Of a DNA stretch of 64,000 nucleotides, positions 43,444 through 55,559 are shown in pieces. Positions within the stretch are counted from its first letter, which is position 1; each line of letters opens with the position of its first letter. The DNA is taken from NCBI RefSeq assembly GCF_000313135.1, contig NW_004457538.1, positions 241,135 through 305,134 on the forward strand, read 5' to 3'. The notes under the pieces are model-generated. The model was not told where the DNA came from. It ran no database searches and was given only the letters and a program-made list of their open reading frames with translations. The stretch is from Acanthamoeba castellanii str. Neff (Eukaryota; Discosea; Longamoebia; Acanthamoebidae). A program made the position numbers and the translations under genes.

Positions 43444-46214
43444 TCAGGCCTTGAGGTAGTGGTCATAGAAGGAGACCAGCTCTTCGTCCTCCACGTCGCG
43501 TGAGGCAATGCCACGAAGCAGGTGCTCCAGTGCCGGGGAAGAGGAGCGGCCCAGCTGTGGTCGCAGGGCCTGGTGCTGCTGGTGCTGCGAGTGCTGTTGG
43601 GGTTGGGGTTGGTGCCGCTCGAGGTCCTCGCTGGTGAAGGTCGGCAACGGGTACATGTCCTCCATCGACGGCTCGAATGCGTGGGGCACCGACGACGCCG
43701 ACGACGCCGACGTTGATGCTGGACCGGCACCAGCCGCCAGCTCCGGCGACGACGACGCGGCCGCTGGCGCTTGGTGTCTCTGTCGCTGCTGGTCGTGGCG
43801 GGTCTCGTCGGCGCTGGATGTGATGCTCGCGCCGGCGGCTTCGTTGTGGCGGTTGTTGTTGTGTTGCTGGTGGTGCGAGTCCGTGGCAGTGGGCGAGTTG
43901 CGGAGGCCTCCGATGGATGCGCCGCCGCTGCTGCCGCTGCTGGTGGCGGTGGAAGGAAGGAGCGGAGTGGCGAAGGCGGCAGAGTCGAGGGAGGGGAGGA
44001 GGAGGTGCGGCGGAGGCGACGGTGGCGAGGGGGGATTGGAGGAGCCAATATGGCTGCTCCCCGACGGCGACGTGGGGCTCGAGTTGGCGCTGGCGTGGGA
44101 CGCGTGGCCGCGCAGCATCGCCTGGAATCGGTGGCCGGCGTGCGGGTGCGGGTTGGCGCCCGACGACGAGGCGTGCCCGCGAGGCGACGGAAGGAGAGGG
44201 GCCGAGCTCCGCTGCTGCAGGTGCTGGTGGTAGTAGTACGGGTGCGGCTGCTGCTGGTGGTGGTGCTGGTAGTGATGATGATCGCGGTCGTGCTCGTGGT
44301 CGTGCTCGTGGGCAGGGTGGCCAAGCGGGAGGGATGGAGAGCGGAGGTGCGCGGCAGGGTGGCCGTAGTGGGAGGAGTGGTGCGCCGGATATTCGTGGCG
44401 ATACGGGTGTGGGTGGTCACCCACGTCTGGAGAGAGATGCGGCTGGTGCTGGTGCTGCTGCCGCTGCTGATGGTGGTGGCGCTCTTCCAAATCGTAGGGA
44501 TGGGGGCTCGCACGAGAGCGGGCGTGGGCGACGGCGACGTGCTGGTGGCGGTGCTGGGCCTGACACGCGGGAGCAGTGGGTGGCGCGTGGGAGCCCCGCA
44601 TCATCGAAATCGACATGGGCGGCGGCGGCGACGGCGCGGAGTGGTCGAGGGTCCACGGAGCGGAGAGCTCGTCTCCAGTGGGGCTGCGCACATCGCGCGC
44701 GTGGGAAGAAGGCGGCGCGCGGTGGTGGTACGCGTGCGTAGGTGCCTCCGCCGCAAAGTGTTGTGGGGGTTGGTGGTGGGAGTAGTGCTGGACGTGAGGG
44801 TGCGGGGGCGGCGGATGATGGTGGTGGTGATGGTGCGACAGCGAGGAGGGAGGAGGGGGATAGCCGTGTGCGCTCTGGGCGAACGGGTGAGGGAACATGG
44901 CCTGTCGACGGCGCGGCGAGAACGTTCCGGGCGGGTGGTCGAGAGAAGGCGAGTCGGGGTCGGCGTGTTCGAGCCTCTCCCGCTTGAGCGAGTACTGACA
45001 CAGGGCCAGCTCCTCCGCAGTGAACGCGCCTCCCGCAATGACGGCCCCTCCACCCGGTGTGCCATACTCGGGATAGGGTGAGGCGCCTGGTGGTGGTGGT
45101 GGTGGTGGTGGTGGTGGTGGTGGTGGTGGTGGTGGTGGTGGTGGTGGTGGTGGTGGTGGTGGTGGTGGTGGTGGTGGTGGTGGTGGTGGTGGTGGTGTGG
45201 TGGTGGTGGTGGTGGTGGTGGTGGTGGTGGTGGTGGTGGTGGTGGTGGTGGTGGTGGTGGTGGTGGTGGTGGTGGTGGTGGTGGTGGTGGTGGTGGTGGT
45301 GGTGGTGGTGGTGGTGGTGGTGGTGGTGGTGGGGTGGTGAGCAAGTGCTAAGAGTGTGATCGTTTCTTTCTGGCGTTAGGAACCTAAAAATAAAAATAGA
45401 AAAAGAATATAGGTACCGGCCAAGCCATCAACGCCGATTTTGGCTCGCTTCAGGCAGGTGTAATGCTGTACTGCACTTCCTCGCGGACCCTTCCTGTGAG
45501 TGGTTGGGCGAGGTGAGCGTCACCAATCAAATTGGTCGTGTCTACGGTAACTGGGCATCATTCTCTGATGGTCGTGCCAAAAAAGGCGTTACGCGGCACT
45601 GGCCAATCAAATAAATGGACCCGCGGGTGCGCACCGGTTGTACTTGATGCCAGGAAAAGCACGCTTCACCAGCTTCCTGTGAGACGCACACCGACGACAA
45701 TGCACGCGTGAGCTCTGGGTGGCCTCGAAATCGGAGGCGATGGTCCTCCCGAGCAAGCCGTACCCGAAGTAAGTCGCTGAAATGACGGGCTCGATGCCCT
45801 TTTCCTGGCACGAGTCGAAGTAGTGTTGGTAGACGCTGTTCTTGCTTACCGACCCGTTCTTGCCCACCTTGTAGTTCTCGCGCAGCCTGCGGGTGCAACG
45901 TGGCGGTGAGAGCGGCACACCAGGGGCAACCGAACAGTACACCAAGTCGGGGTTAGGTGAAGAGGAAGGCAACCGCGGTTCGCTATTCTAGGTGGCATTT
46001 TTTGTGGCGTGGTTATTTTTGGCGCACAGAATTTCGGGTGTGGTGCCAACAGAGCGCCGAAGAAGGCGGAGGTTGATGGCATCGATGCCGGGCAAGGGTC
46101 CCAAGAGCATCTAGATTGTGTGGCGGACCGACAGTCACGAGGCGGGGGGGGGCAAAAGATATAGTCGTACCACAAGATGACGTCGAGTGAAGCAAGCTTT
46201 CGCTGTACCTCCAT
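43444..46214 (-). CDS. RFX-type DNA-binding protein A, with Thr/Pro and His-rich regions
   Basis: Five exons (46214-46171, 45886-45764, 45676-45635, 45493-45417, 45347-43444) give 729 aa in frame. Exon 1 MEVQRKLASLDVILW leads into a winged-helix domain: LRENYKVGKNGSVSKNSVYQ, CQEKGIEPVISATYFG, KLVKRAFPGIKYNR, KGPRGSAVQHYTCLKR. The W-L-x-x-N-Y, V-Y-x-H-Y, F-G-K-L-V-x-x-x-F-P, R-x-G-P-R-G-x-x-x-x-H-Y pattern is that of RFX factors, which bind X-box DNA. The dimerisation domains of animal RFX proteins are not seen. The rest is a homopolymer-rich activation-type region: a run of Thr then Pro coded by the (GGT)n tract, then His/Pro/Ser/Gln-rich sequence, ending DEELVSFYDHYLKA. Confidence 0.8.
45088..45339 (+). 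repeat. (GGT)n trinucleotide repeat, about 80 units, within a coding exon
   Basis: Nearly pure GGT over roughly 250 bases, with one interruption (GGTGTGG at about 45195) that shifts the phase. On the coding (minus) strand the exon frame reads it as poly-Thr (upstream of the shift) then poly-Pro, leading into GASPYPEYGTPGGG. Confidence 0.95.
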
Positions 46215-47313
46215 AGGAACGAACAGTGTCGGAGTGAAGGTCGGAAGGTGTCGAACGGGGGGGGGGCTGTGCGCTAGTGCGCAGAGGCGTGACTTCCGTG
46301 CAGGGGGCGTTGGATGAACTGCTGAGCACCGCGCGAATGTGTGCGGGGTCTTGCGAGACGCCGCGGTATTTTAAAGATCGGGTGATTATCTAGACCGCTT
46401 CAAGGTCCGTTCCGTACGGACATACCGCTCGACCAACCGCAGCGATTGGGAGTTGGCCACGTGCGCAGAAACAGCACCCGAAGAGGTCGGTGCGGCCCCT
46501 CCTTGAAACTCCAGAGAACGCTACCGCGTTGTTCGGGATAGGGCCGCTACCTAAAGTGAGGTTGTTGCTTTCCAACTAGCTCCACCAGTCGGGTAGGTGG
46601 CAATACACTCGGGATCCAACCCTATATTACCCTGCGATAAAACTCCTGTCGGTTGCCGAGTAGCGCTCAGGTATGCGAGAAATGTTAATTGTGTAGGAAT
46701 GTGGAGCATCGCCATCGCTCACAGCGCAGCATTCGTGCAGCTAGATAGGGGCACACGTAACGCTGACCACAGAATGAGCCAAAGGCGGCCGCCAAGTGGC
46801 GGGCGACCAGCTCGATCTTAGCCCAAGAGTTTGCTGGTGCTTTCTGCTCAAAAGTCGCCACGTGGCTCAGGACTGAACCAATGGTTGCGTGCTAGAGCTC
46901 TGCCCAATCGCCGAGAAAGAAGCCACGAGGGAGATAAAATCTCAATTAGCCATAACGGCTAATCTCATCCTTTTTATGGGTTTTGTTTTGTGGAAGCACG
47001 GGTGGGTGGCCAGACGTCGCGTGTGGGTGCTTCTCGGGGGAGTTAATTCAAGTTTTCCAGCCCACCCACCGCCCCCCACCCCTGCCGCTGCGTACACCCA
47101 GCGGACTGTGCTGCCCCCGTTACCTTACGCCTAAAGCCTCTCACCCTCCCCAGCACGCCAGCAGTACAACCACCCCAACCACCTCAGCTCAGTCCGCTCC
47201 GCTCAAAGTCCTCCCCCTCACACTGCGGTTGCTCCTCTGCCCGACCAGACAGCTTCAGCTCCGCGTATTAGACGATACACGTTGTTTGTGTGCCGGGGCG
47301 CACACTGCCGGCC
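46215..47313. promoter_or_regulatory. 1.1-kb divergent promoter region between RFX-type genes A and B
   Basis: Start codons of the two head-to-head RFX-type genes bound this stretch. I see no convincing gene in it. It has a CCAAT next to GGTTGCG at about 46878 and several half-site-like words (GTTGCC at about 46654, GTTACC at about 47120) that could be X-box halves, but no full palindromic X-box was found by eye. Confidence 0.4.
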
Positions 47314-49315
47314 ATGGACGTCATACAAAAAAAGCTGACGGCCCTCGATATCATCTTTTGGTACCCTCTATACCTTCGGGCGCCTCCTCCTTGCAACCGC
47401 ACTTCTGCCGAGGGGGCGTGGGCACCTCGGGGGGAGTTGCGGAGGAGCTCCCTGCACTAACGCACTCTCGCCTCTCTCTCTCTCTCTCACCTCTTCTTCT
47501 TGCTTGCTCTCCTTTCACTCTCGCGCTCTCTGCTTGTCCTGTCGTCCCGTGCGCTCCTCCGGTCTCGCTGCCTTCTCTCTTTTTGCTCTCTGGGTCAACC
47601 AAGGTTGCGAGAAAACTACAAGATGGGCAAGAGCGGCTCAACGTCCAAGAACGCCGTCTACCAGCACTACCTGGACATGTGCCAGGAGAAGGGCATCGAG
47701 CCCTCCATATCGGCGACCTACTTCGGGTATGGCAAGCTCGAGCCCGAGCTGTGATCATTTCGCTCCCTCACCCAACCTCATTCAAGAAGGGGGCACCCCC
47801 TCCTTAGTGTGTCGTTGCGTGCTTGCCCTTGGGTCTGTTGCCAATATTCGTATCTGTACTACATCCCAATAGGAAGCTCGTCAAGCGTGCCTTCCCCGAC
47901 GTCAAGTACAACAGGTGCGCACCTCTTCCCTTTTTGCACCTTGACATTCTCCACTCTCCGCCATTGGCCGCCAAACCACGCCAAGTGGCATTGTTCGTCG
48001 CACACCACCACCACGTCTAAAGGGCGGAAGGAGAAAAATCAAAAAAAAAAAGACCAAAAAACAAAACAAAGGTCAAAAAGAAAGAAAAGAAGGCTGGAAG
48101 AGGAATGTGGTGTCTTACAAGGGGGGTTGGACCAACGGGGGCGTGGCTATTAGGAAGGGTCCACGCGGAGGCACCAAGCAGCACTACACCCACCTGAAGC
48201 GGATCGATCCGAGCAAGAAGAGCGTCGATCGGCAGCTGCAGCAGGTGCCCACCGAGCTGCAGCAGGAGTACAACTACTACCACTCGATCAACCTGGAGAA
48301 GGAGAAGGAGGAGATGGGTCCGCGCATGTTCGGCATGTTCAAGATGAACCGCGAGGGCGCCTACGTGCCCTCCCTCTCGGCCATGTACGCCTCGGCCCTC
48401 GAGGTCGAGCGCGAGGAGGAGCTCAATCAGCGCGGCCGCCCATCCGGCGCCGATCTTCCACCTCCACCAGGAGCCCGCGCTGCTGCCTACGGCGGCCACG
48501 ACGACCCGGACGTCAACTTCCTGGCCTGCCTCAAGCCGCTGGCCCACCCCTCCTCCTCCTCGTCGCCGTTGCCCTCTTCGCGCGCCTCGCCACCACTCCC
48601 GTCCTCGTCATCGTCGGCCACGATCGCACCCTCCTTCTTCCCACGCCTCCTGGGCGGCCCGCCGCAGCCCACGTCGCCCTCGTCGTCGTCGGCCTACGCC
48701 GCCCAGGCCGGCGGCTATCCGCCGCCCTACTATTCGGGCATGGCCCCGCCCCTGCCCCCCAACCTGAGCTCAGCCGGCGGCCTCCCCTTCGACCGCGACC
48801 CATCGGCGCCGTGGGACGCGGGACCCGCCCACCACCACCACCACCGGGGCCTCCCCTCGCCCTACGCGCACCACCCCCACCAGCCGCCGCCGCCGCCACA
48901 GCAGCAGCATCCTCTCTACTACCTCGCAGCCGGCGCCACAGCTGGCGGCTCGGGCCACCTTCCCACCTCCTCTTCTCCGACATCCTCTCCCCGCGGCAGC
49001 TACCACCAGCAGCACCCGCAATCCCACCACCACCACCTTCACCACCACCACCCGCATCAGCATCAGCATCAGCAGCAGTCGCCGCTGCTGCACGGTTCGG
49101 TGGACATTCCCTACACATCGCTTCCTCCTCTGCTGGCGCCGCCGCCGCCACCCCACGCCTTCGCCAACAACGCAGGCAGCACGCACCTGTACAGATCGTC
49201 TGCCGGCGGGCATCCCGGCGGCCTCCCCTCCGATGCCGACGAGCGGCGGGAACAGACGGCGCAGCAGCGCGAGGACAGCAACTACTCCCCGCCCGCCCTC
49301 CGGCACGCCCCCTGA
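47314..49315 (+). CDS. RFX-type DNA-binding protein B
   Basis: Four exons (47314-47360, 47604-47726, 47873-47914, 48154-49315) give 457 aa. Exon 1 MDVIQKKLTALDIIFW precedes the same winged-helix domain as its neighbours (LRENYKMGKSGSTSKNAVYQ, YFGKLVKRAFPDVKYNR, KGPRGGTKQHYTHLKRI). Intron positions and phases in the domain match gene A exactly, so the two are recent paralogues. Downstream helices (QQVPTELQQEYNYYHSINL, FGMFKMNREGAYVPSLSAMY) are followed by a Ser/Pro/His-rich tail. Probably a nuclear transcription factor (inference from the domain). An AATAAA at 49513-49518 marks its likely 3' end. Confidence 0.82.
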
Positions 49316-49512
49316 CGAGACCCACGAGACCCTTCGGCCCCATTCACCACCACCTCCTCCTCCACCTCGTGTCCCCTCCGACAGTGTTCCCCCCTGCCAG
49401 CCCACCTCCCCCAATTTTGTCGCCCCCCCCCCCGCTGGTGGGAGAACACGCGGTCAACCGAACCACCCACTTCTCTCCTCGTCTTCTTCTTCGTTTCCCT
49501 CTCTACACAATG

Positions 49513-49518
49513 AATAAA
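49513..49518 (+). promoter_or_regulatory. Polyadenylation signal AATAAA of RFX-type gene B
   Basis: A perfect hexamer about 200 bases after the stop of gene B. Confidence 0.5.
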
Positions 49519-49771
49519 GAAAAGGAAGAGTTTCTTTCTCTGCCCCCCCAGCGTACCAAGGCTTTTTCGGATTCATTTAATTAAATATCGCAATTTATTG
49601 GGGCACAGAAAAAAGAAACCTTGCTCTTGGCCGCATCTCGCCCTTGGACAACTTCGCGACAAGCATAGAATGGAGGTGCGTGCAGCCAGACCTCCCCCCC
49701 CCCCTACCCCATCGCCTGGCATTGCCGGGTTTCATTTTTTTTTAAATATATTTTTCTATATTTTCCTGACA

Positions 49772-51798
49772 ATGCGTGGGGGCGGGGAGCCGCAGGCTGG
49801 TCCTTGTGTTGTGTGCGAGTGCCGGGAGTTCCTCAAGAACCCGTTCAAGCCCCGCTACTGCCGCAACTGCCAGCACGACCACGCCCCGCCTGCACCTGCT
49901 GGCGGCGGCGGGAACTCGTCGCCTCGGGTGCCTTCCACCGCGAGCGGGGGCTCGCCCGTGCCGACCCACTCCCACGGGACCCATCCGCCCCTCCCCCGCC
50001 CCCCTGGCCAGCCTCCGACCCCCTCCGTACACACACCGCACCCCTCTTCCGATGCTGCTGCTGCTGCTGCTAACCGCGGCCTACCCGCCTGTTTCTCTCC
50101 TCTCTCTCTCTCTCTCTCTCTTCTCCCATCCGCATGGCAATGGACTGTCACGCGTTTAGCGCTCCCCGCGCATGGCCCCTGGTGGTGGTGGTGGTGCGTG
50201 CCTGCGTGCCTGCGTGCCTGCCTGCGTGCCTGCCTGCCTGCCTGCCGCAGACTCCTCCTCATCTCCACTTGCCGCGGAGGACCACACTCGGGCGCGCACG
50301 CACGCATGCACGCGGGCAATGTACTCACCTCGTGGTGTTCCCTCCTCCTCCTCCTCCTCCTCCTTCCCTTTTCCGCCCGCGCTCGTCGTGCTCGTCGTGT
50401 AGCAGATCGCAGCAATAATGCCGGCATCAGCCCCCACAACGTCGTCGTTGGAAACGGACCCGGCGGCAGCGGCGGGCTGACCGGGTCGGGCATCCTTTCC
50501 GCCCACAGCCGGCCCGTGCCTCCCGGCCCCAAGGTGCTGCCCCGCCTCGTTTCGCCTTGGCACCACCGCGTTGTGGGCGCACACTAAACAACCCGGGCCT
50601 TTGGCTGTTGGCTGTTGGCGGTGTTCCCATCATCATCATCATCGTCGTCATCTTCATCACTGGCCAGATGGGATCGCCGCCCAAGTCGCCGAGCACGTTG
50701 GGCTCCGGTTCCTTACCCACCAGACCTCTCCGGCCTCCGTCGTCGTCGTCACCATCAAGCAGCGGCGGTAAGTACTGCTGCGATGCGCGCCCTGCCACAC
50801 CCGCATTACATGCACACGCACCACCGCACACGCAAATAGGCATAGAGACTAGACACAGGGATTCATCATCATCATCATCATCATCCATTGAGAAATCTCG
50901 CCTGGCCCTGGCACGCTAACGGGTGTTGCTTTCGTTCCGTCGCAGCGGCCGAAGTGCCGACGATGCAGGTCCTGAACACGCACGACACGCCTGCCATCCG
51001 CATGGCCAGTGCGTCCTCCTCCCTCATCGCAGCCCCTCTCCCCTCCCGTCTTGGGGTTTAGCCCTCTTCTCAACGCGCGCGGGCGTCATCGCTTCTTGTG
51101 TGCGGCGGTGCACAGCGGCGGCTCCACGCCCCGACATGTCGCGGAGGGACCACATCGCCCACGAAATCCTGGAGTCGGAGCGGTACTACGTGCGCAACCT
51201 GGGCGTCATTGTCGACGTACGTCCCAGTCCCCTCGGCATCCACCAGCCACCACCACCAGCCACCAGCCACCCCTCCACCCATGGATGGATCGCACGGCGG
51301 ATCGCGAGTCCTGACCTCTCTCTCTCTCTCTCTCGCTCTCTTCTTCTCTCATACAGACCTTCCTTCGACCGCTATTGGAGGGCAAGAGAAGGTCGACGAG
51401 TCCGACCACGAGAGCGCGCCGCCACCCGAAGCCGATGCGGCAGCGACCGGCGGCAAAAATACGAATAATAAGCTGCAAAGTGCGCCCCGCCCCGCCCCTC
51501 CCATCCAGAGCCCATGGAGGAGACGAGCAGAGGGGAGAGAAGAGAGAAGAGAAGAGAAGAGAGAGAGAGAGAGAGAGAGAGCGGCGGGCGGTCGGCCCAA
51601 CGCGACTGACGGGGCACACGGGCGGCACAGGCATGCGCATGATGCCCCGGCGCAAGGATTCGACGAGCAGATCGGAGGGGGTCATCACCGAGGGGGAGAT
51701 CAACGTCATCTTCTCCAACATCGTCGAGATTCTCAACCTCAACCAGATCCTCCTCCAGGTACGTACCCCGCCCTGGTCCCGCCATTTCCCCTTTCCAC

Positions 51799-51830
<32 letters not shown>

Positions 51831-52503
51831 CCTCCCTTTAACGGGGGGGGGGTGCTCACCGGCTTCCCCCGACATCGTGCAACCCGCGTGGGCGCAGGAC
51901 CTGGAGGAACGAATGAAAACGTGGAACGACAAGACCACCCTCATCGGCGACGTGCTGTGCAAATTCGTACCGCCGCCGCCCGCCCCGCCCCGCCCCGCCC
52001 CGCCCCGCCCCGCTACCTCCACCTCACCGGGGGGGGGGCGTTATTTTGCTGATCTCCTTATTCTCCCTTGCCTCTGTTCCCCCCTGCATGCGTGACGCTA
52101 GGTGCCCTACCTGAAGTCCTACATCGTCTACGCCCGCATGAATGAGAAGGCTCAAGGTGGGACGCACGCACACGCACACGCACGACACACACACACACAC
52201 ACACTCCATCCGTCTCTTCCTCTCCTCATTTGCTTGCAAGCGTTTTTCATTGTCTTCTCCCTCTCCCTCTCCCCCCCTCCCATCCTCTTGTGTCGTGTCG
52301 TGTCGTGTCGTGTCGTGTCCGCCAGAGCTGCTCATGACTGTGGAGACCAAGCCGGCCTACTGCGAGTTTGTAAAGAGCTGGGAGAAGCTCTCTGATGTGC
52401 GTACCCCTTCCCCCTCCCCATCCCGGCGGCGGCGGCGGCGGCAGCTGCTGCTGGGTGGCGGCTGGTGGTGTTTGGAAGTGTGGGAGTTCGAGTCGCGGGG
52501 GTC

Positions 52504-52542
<39 letters not shown>

Positions 52543-55435
52543 CGTGTTGGTGCCGTGGTTGTGCAGGTGCAGCAGGGAGGCGGGTTGCGTGCGTATCTCA
52601 TCCTCCCGATCCAGCGGATTCCCCGCTACGAGCTGTTCATCAAGGTGCACCTTGGACCTCCTCCTCCTCCCCCCTCCTCCGGTGCTGGGTGGTACACACC
52701 GACGGAGAGGGAGAGAGAGAGAGAGGGAGAGAGGGAGAGAGGGCAGGGCAGGGCACTCATGCATGTTGCGTGCTGCGTGGTGGTGGCTGGTGGCTGGTGG
52801 CTGGTGGGTGGTGCATGCCGGCCAATCGGCGTTGCACAGGATCTGGTGAAGAGCACGGACCCCTCCCATCCCGATTACAACAACTTGAGCAAGGCCTACG
52901 ACGGCACGTTCACCTCTCGACCCCCTTTCGCCCTCTACCTTTTGCTTCTTTCTGCTGCTGCTGCTGGAGTGTGGGGAGCTGAGTTTGGGTTGGGGGGTCG
53001 GCCGTGGTTGTGGTGACCTCCGCTCCGCAGAGGTGAAGGAGGTCAACCACAAGATCAACGAATCCATCAGGGAAGCCGAGAACCGCCTCAAGCTGCTCGA
53101 GATCTCCCGCTCCTTCATGGACAACCCCGTGTGGGGACCCACCGTGCCCACCGTACGCCTTCCTCCTCCTCCTCCTCCCTTACCAACGCCATCCCCACAC
53201 GACCGCATAACCACGGATCCAAAACAGCGCCACATCACCCGTCATCGTTGTTGTTGGTTGTTGTTGGTTGTTGTTCTCACTCATGGTGCGATTGATCACT
53301 GGGGGGCGGTGGCGCGTGGGGCGGACGGATGGGCGGATGGGCGGTGATGCCAACCAAACCACGACGACGACGACCAGCTGGTGGAGCCCCACCGGGTGTT
53401 TGTGAAGGAGGGCGCCCTTACCAAGATCTGCCGCAGGTACGTCCATCGCCTGCTCGCCTGCTCGCCCTCCCTCCACTCTGGCTCGGGTGAGTTGGCGGTG
53501 GGTCGTGGGTCGTGTGGGCTCACATCACCTGCGCTGTCGACTGGGTAACAGCAAGCACGTGCTGCGGTGGGTGGTGCTGTTCAACGACATTCTGCTCTAC
53601 GCCTCTGACTTTTCTATCGGTACGACCCCCCCCCCGCACGCACGCGCGCGCCCCATTCTGCCCGAAGATAGGAGGCCCCCCCGGGGGTCGCGCGGCGACA
53701 AGTAGTACACTTGTCCTGCATCGCCGACGGATTGAGGGTTGCGGTTGCGGTTGCGGTTGCGGCGTGGCGCTGTGCGCTCACCCCCTCCCCCCAATGATGG
53801 TGGTGCGTGGCCGCGGGGGGGGGTGGTGGTAATATAGGCCTCACGAGGAAGCTCCAGTTCCACAAAATGTTCCACCTTGAATCGCTCCGGGTGGACGACG
53901 TTCCCGACAAAGGTAACAACCGCGACTACCCCTCCTACCCCTTCCGCTGCTGCTGCTGCTGCTGCTGCTGCGGTTTCACGCATTCGCCTCCTTTGGTGTT
54001 GGGTATCCGTGGGATGGGAGACACCCGATGCGTGCGCGTGGGTCAGTGGCGACTACGGCGTTGGCGGCTGATTGATTAATCGGTGGGTGGGTGGGTGGGT
54101 GGGTGGGTGGGTGGGTGGACTCCGGGTCTGCAGAGACGGCGCACAAGTCGCTCAAGAACGCGTTCCAGATCGTGTCGCCCAACAAGTCGTTTGTGCTCTA
54201 CGCGGCTTCCCCCGAACTCAAGGAGGTACCACGCACGCCTGCTCCTCGACCCAACGCGTTGCGGTGATCATCGCGCGTGCGCTCATGCGGGGGTGCCCCT
54301 CTGCGGTGCATGGTGCTTCTGGTGGCAGGAGTGGGTCAGCACCCTCAGGAATGCGATCAAGGCATGGCAGACAAAGCGTGCCACCCTCGCCACCAGCAAA
54401 AACGACGCCGCCTACGCCATCACCGAGGCACCCGTCTGGATTCCCGACGACGAGGTACGCGTGCGCTCTGCTCCTTGCGGCGAAGGCACGCCGACCACAT
54501 GTGGTTGTGTGTTGTGTGTGTGTGTGTGTGTGTTGCGCGCGCCTCGAGGCGCAAACGACACATGGCTTCTCCCCAACGCAACGCGCTGTCGTCGTCAGGT
54601 GGCGTCGTGCATGCTTTGTGCCTCCGGCTTCACGCTCACCAAGCGAAGACATCACTGCCGATCCTGCGGCAAGGTCATCTGCGGCGATTGCTCGCGGAAG
54701 AAGCTCCTTCTCCTCAATGTAGATAAGAGGTGAGGGTTCCTCCCTCCCCCTCTCCCCGCCGCCGCCGTGTTTAGCTTCTTGCCTGATGGATATACGCATG
54801 TAAACCGCGCAACGTGCAGTCCGGTGCGTGTGTGCGACTATTGCTACAATAGCCTCGCCGGCCCCAGGGAAGAGAAGAAGGATGCGGAGGGTGCCTCCAG
54901 GCCAGCTGCGACAACGACAGCGACAACGACGACGCCCGATCAGAAGACCTCGCCCAGAGGCGTACGTAGTCCGCTCTCTAGCAACTTCTCCCTGCGACGT
55001 GCGCGCGCGCGGGGAACGAGTTGACCGTCACTCACTCGGTACGTTGCGCAATCCAGCAGGTGGAGTATCTGGCCCTCTACGACTTCAAAGCCGAAAGCGA
55101 AAGAGAGGTATGACGCAAAGCGCCGCTCCTCCTACTGGTGGGAGTCTCACCTTTCCTTTTCTTCTTATTACTACGACTGTCAATGACAGTTGAGCTTGAA
55201 GGTGGGCGAGCGCCTCTGGGTCGTGGAAGAAGAGATGGATGGCTGGTTCGAGGCCAAGGCCTTTGATGGCAGGTACACGGCCTTCTTCGTCTCGCGTGCG
55301 TATGTGTGTGTGCATGTGCGTGTGCGTCACAGCGCAGGCATCCATCTGCCAATCACCTCGAAACACAGCCACCTCACCCTCCTAACCGGTGACAGAATTG
55401 GGTTCGTACCTTCCACGTATGTGCGCAAGGTTTGA
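49772..55435 (+). CDS. RhoGEF with DH-PH-FYVE-SH3 architecture
   Basis: About 18 exons. The start MRGGGEPQAGP opens an N-terminal Cys motif (CVVCECREFLKNPFKPRYC, CRNCQHDH; probably a small zinc-binding module). After disordered linkers comes the DH domain (HIAHEILESERYYVRNLGVI, INVIFSNIVEILNLNQILL, ETKPAYCEFVKSWEKL, LRAYLILPIQRIPRYELFIK, HPDYNNLSKAYDG), then PH (RVFVKEGALTKICR, HVLRWVVLFNDILLYAS, ending EWVSTLRNAIKAWQ), then FYVE (WIPDDE, CMLCASGFTLTKRRHHCRSC, RVCDYCY), then a C-terminal SH3 (YLALYDFKAESERELSLKVG, GWFEAKAFDGR, IGFVPSTYVRKV) ending at TGA 55433-55435. It should activate a Rho/Rac GTPase on PI3P-bearing endosomes (family inference). FGD proteins have DH-PH-FYVE-PH, so SH3 in last place is a different layout. 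The exon 1-4 joins (50026-51120) are not fully resolved. Confidence 0.85.
52506..52541 (+). repeat. (GAT)n microsatellite in a RhoGEF intron
   Basis: Twelve GAT/ATG-phase triplets in the intron before the LRAYLILPIQR exon. Confidence 0.9.
54080..54118 (+). repeat. (GGTG)n microsatellite in a RhoGEF intron
   Basis: About nine copies of a 4-base unit, before the exon starting ETAHKSLKNAF. Confidence 0.9.
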
Positions 55436-55559
55436 CAAGGGGCGCCGCCGGCCGGGTGCACCCAGCAGGGCCAGTTCTGTCCTTTCCCCTTCTCCCCCCC
55501 CCACCACCGCTGTGCACCCCCCTCTCACCACGTGTACCGAGGAGGAGGAAGAATTTTGC

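Noticed and set aside
43771..45081. 436-residue plus-strand frame opposite RFX-type gene A
   Set aside because: Arg/Val/Gly-rich antisense shadow of a G/C-third-position exon; no domain.
44601..45344. Minus-strand frame beginning with long poly-Pro then poly-His
   Set aside because: It is an alternative frame of the (GGT)n tract. The chain of spliced exons of RFX-type gene A reads the tract as Thr then Pro and sums to a multiple of three.
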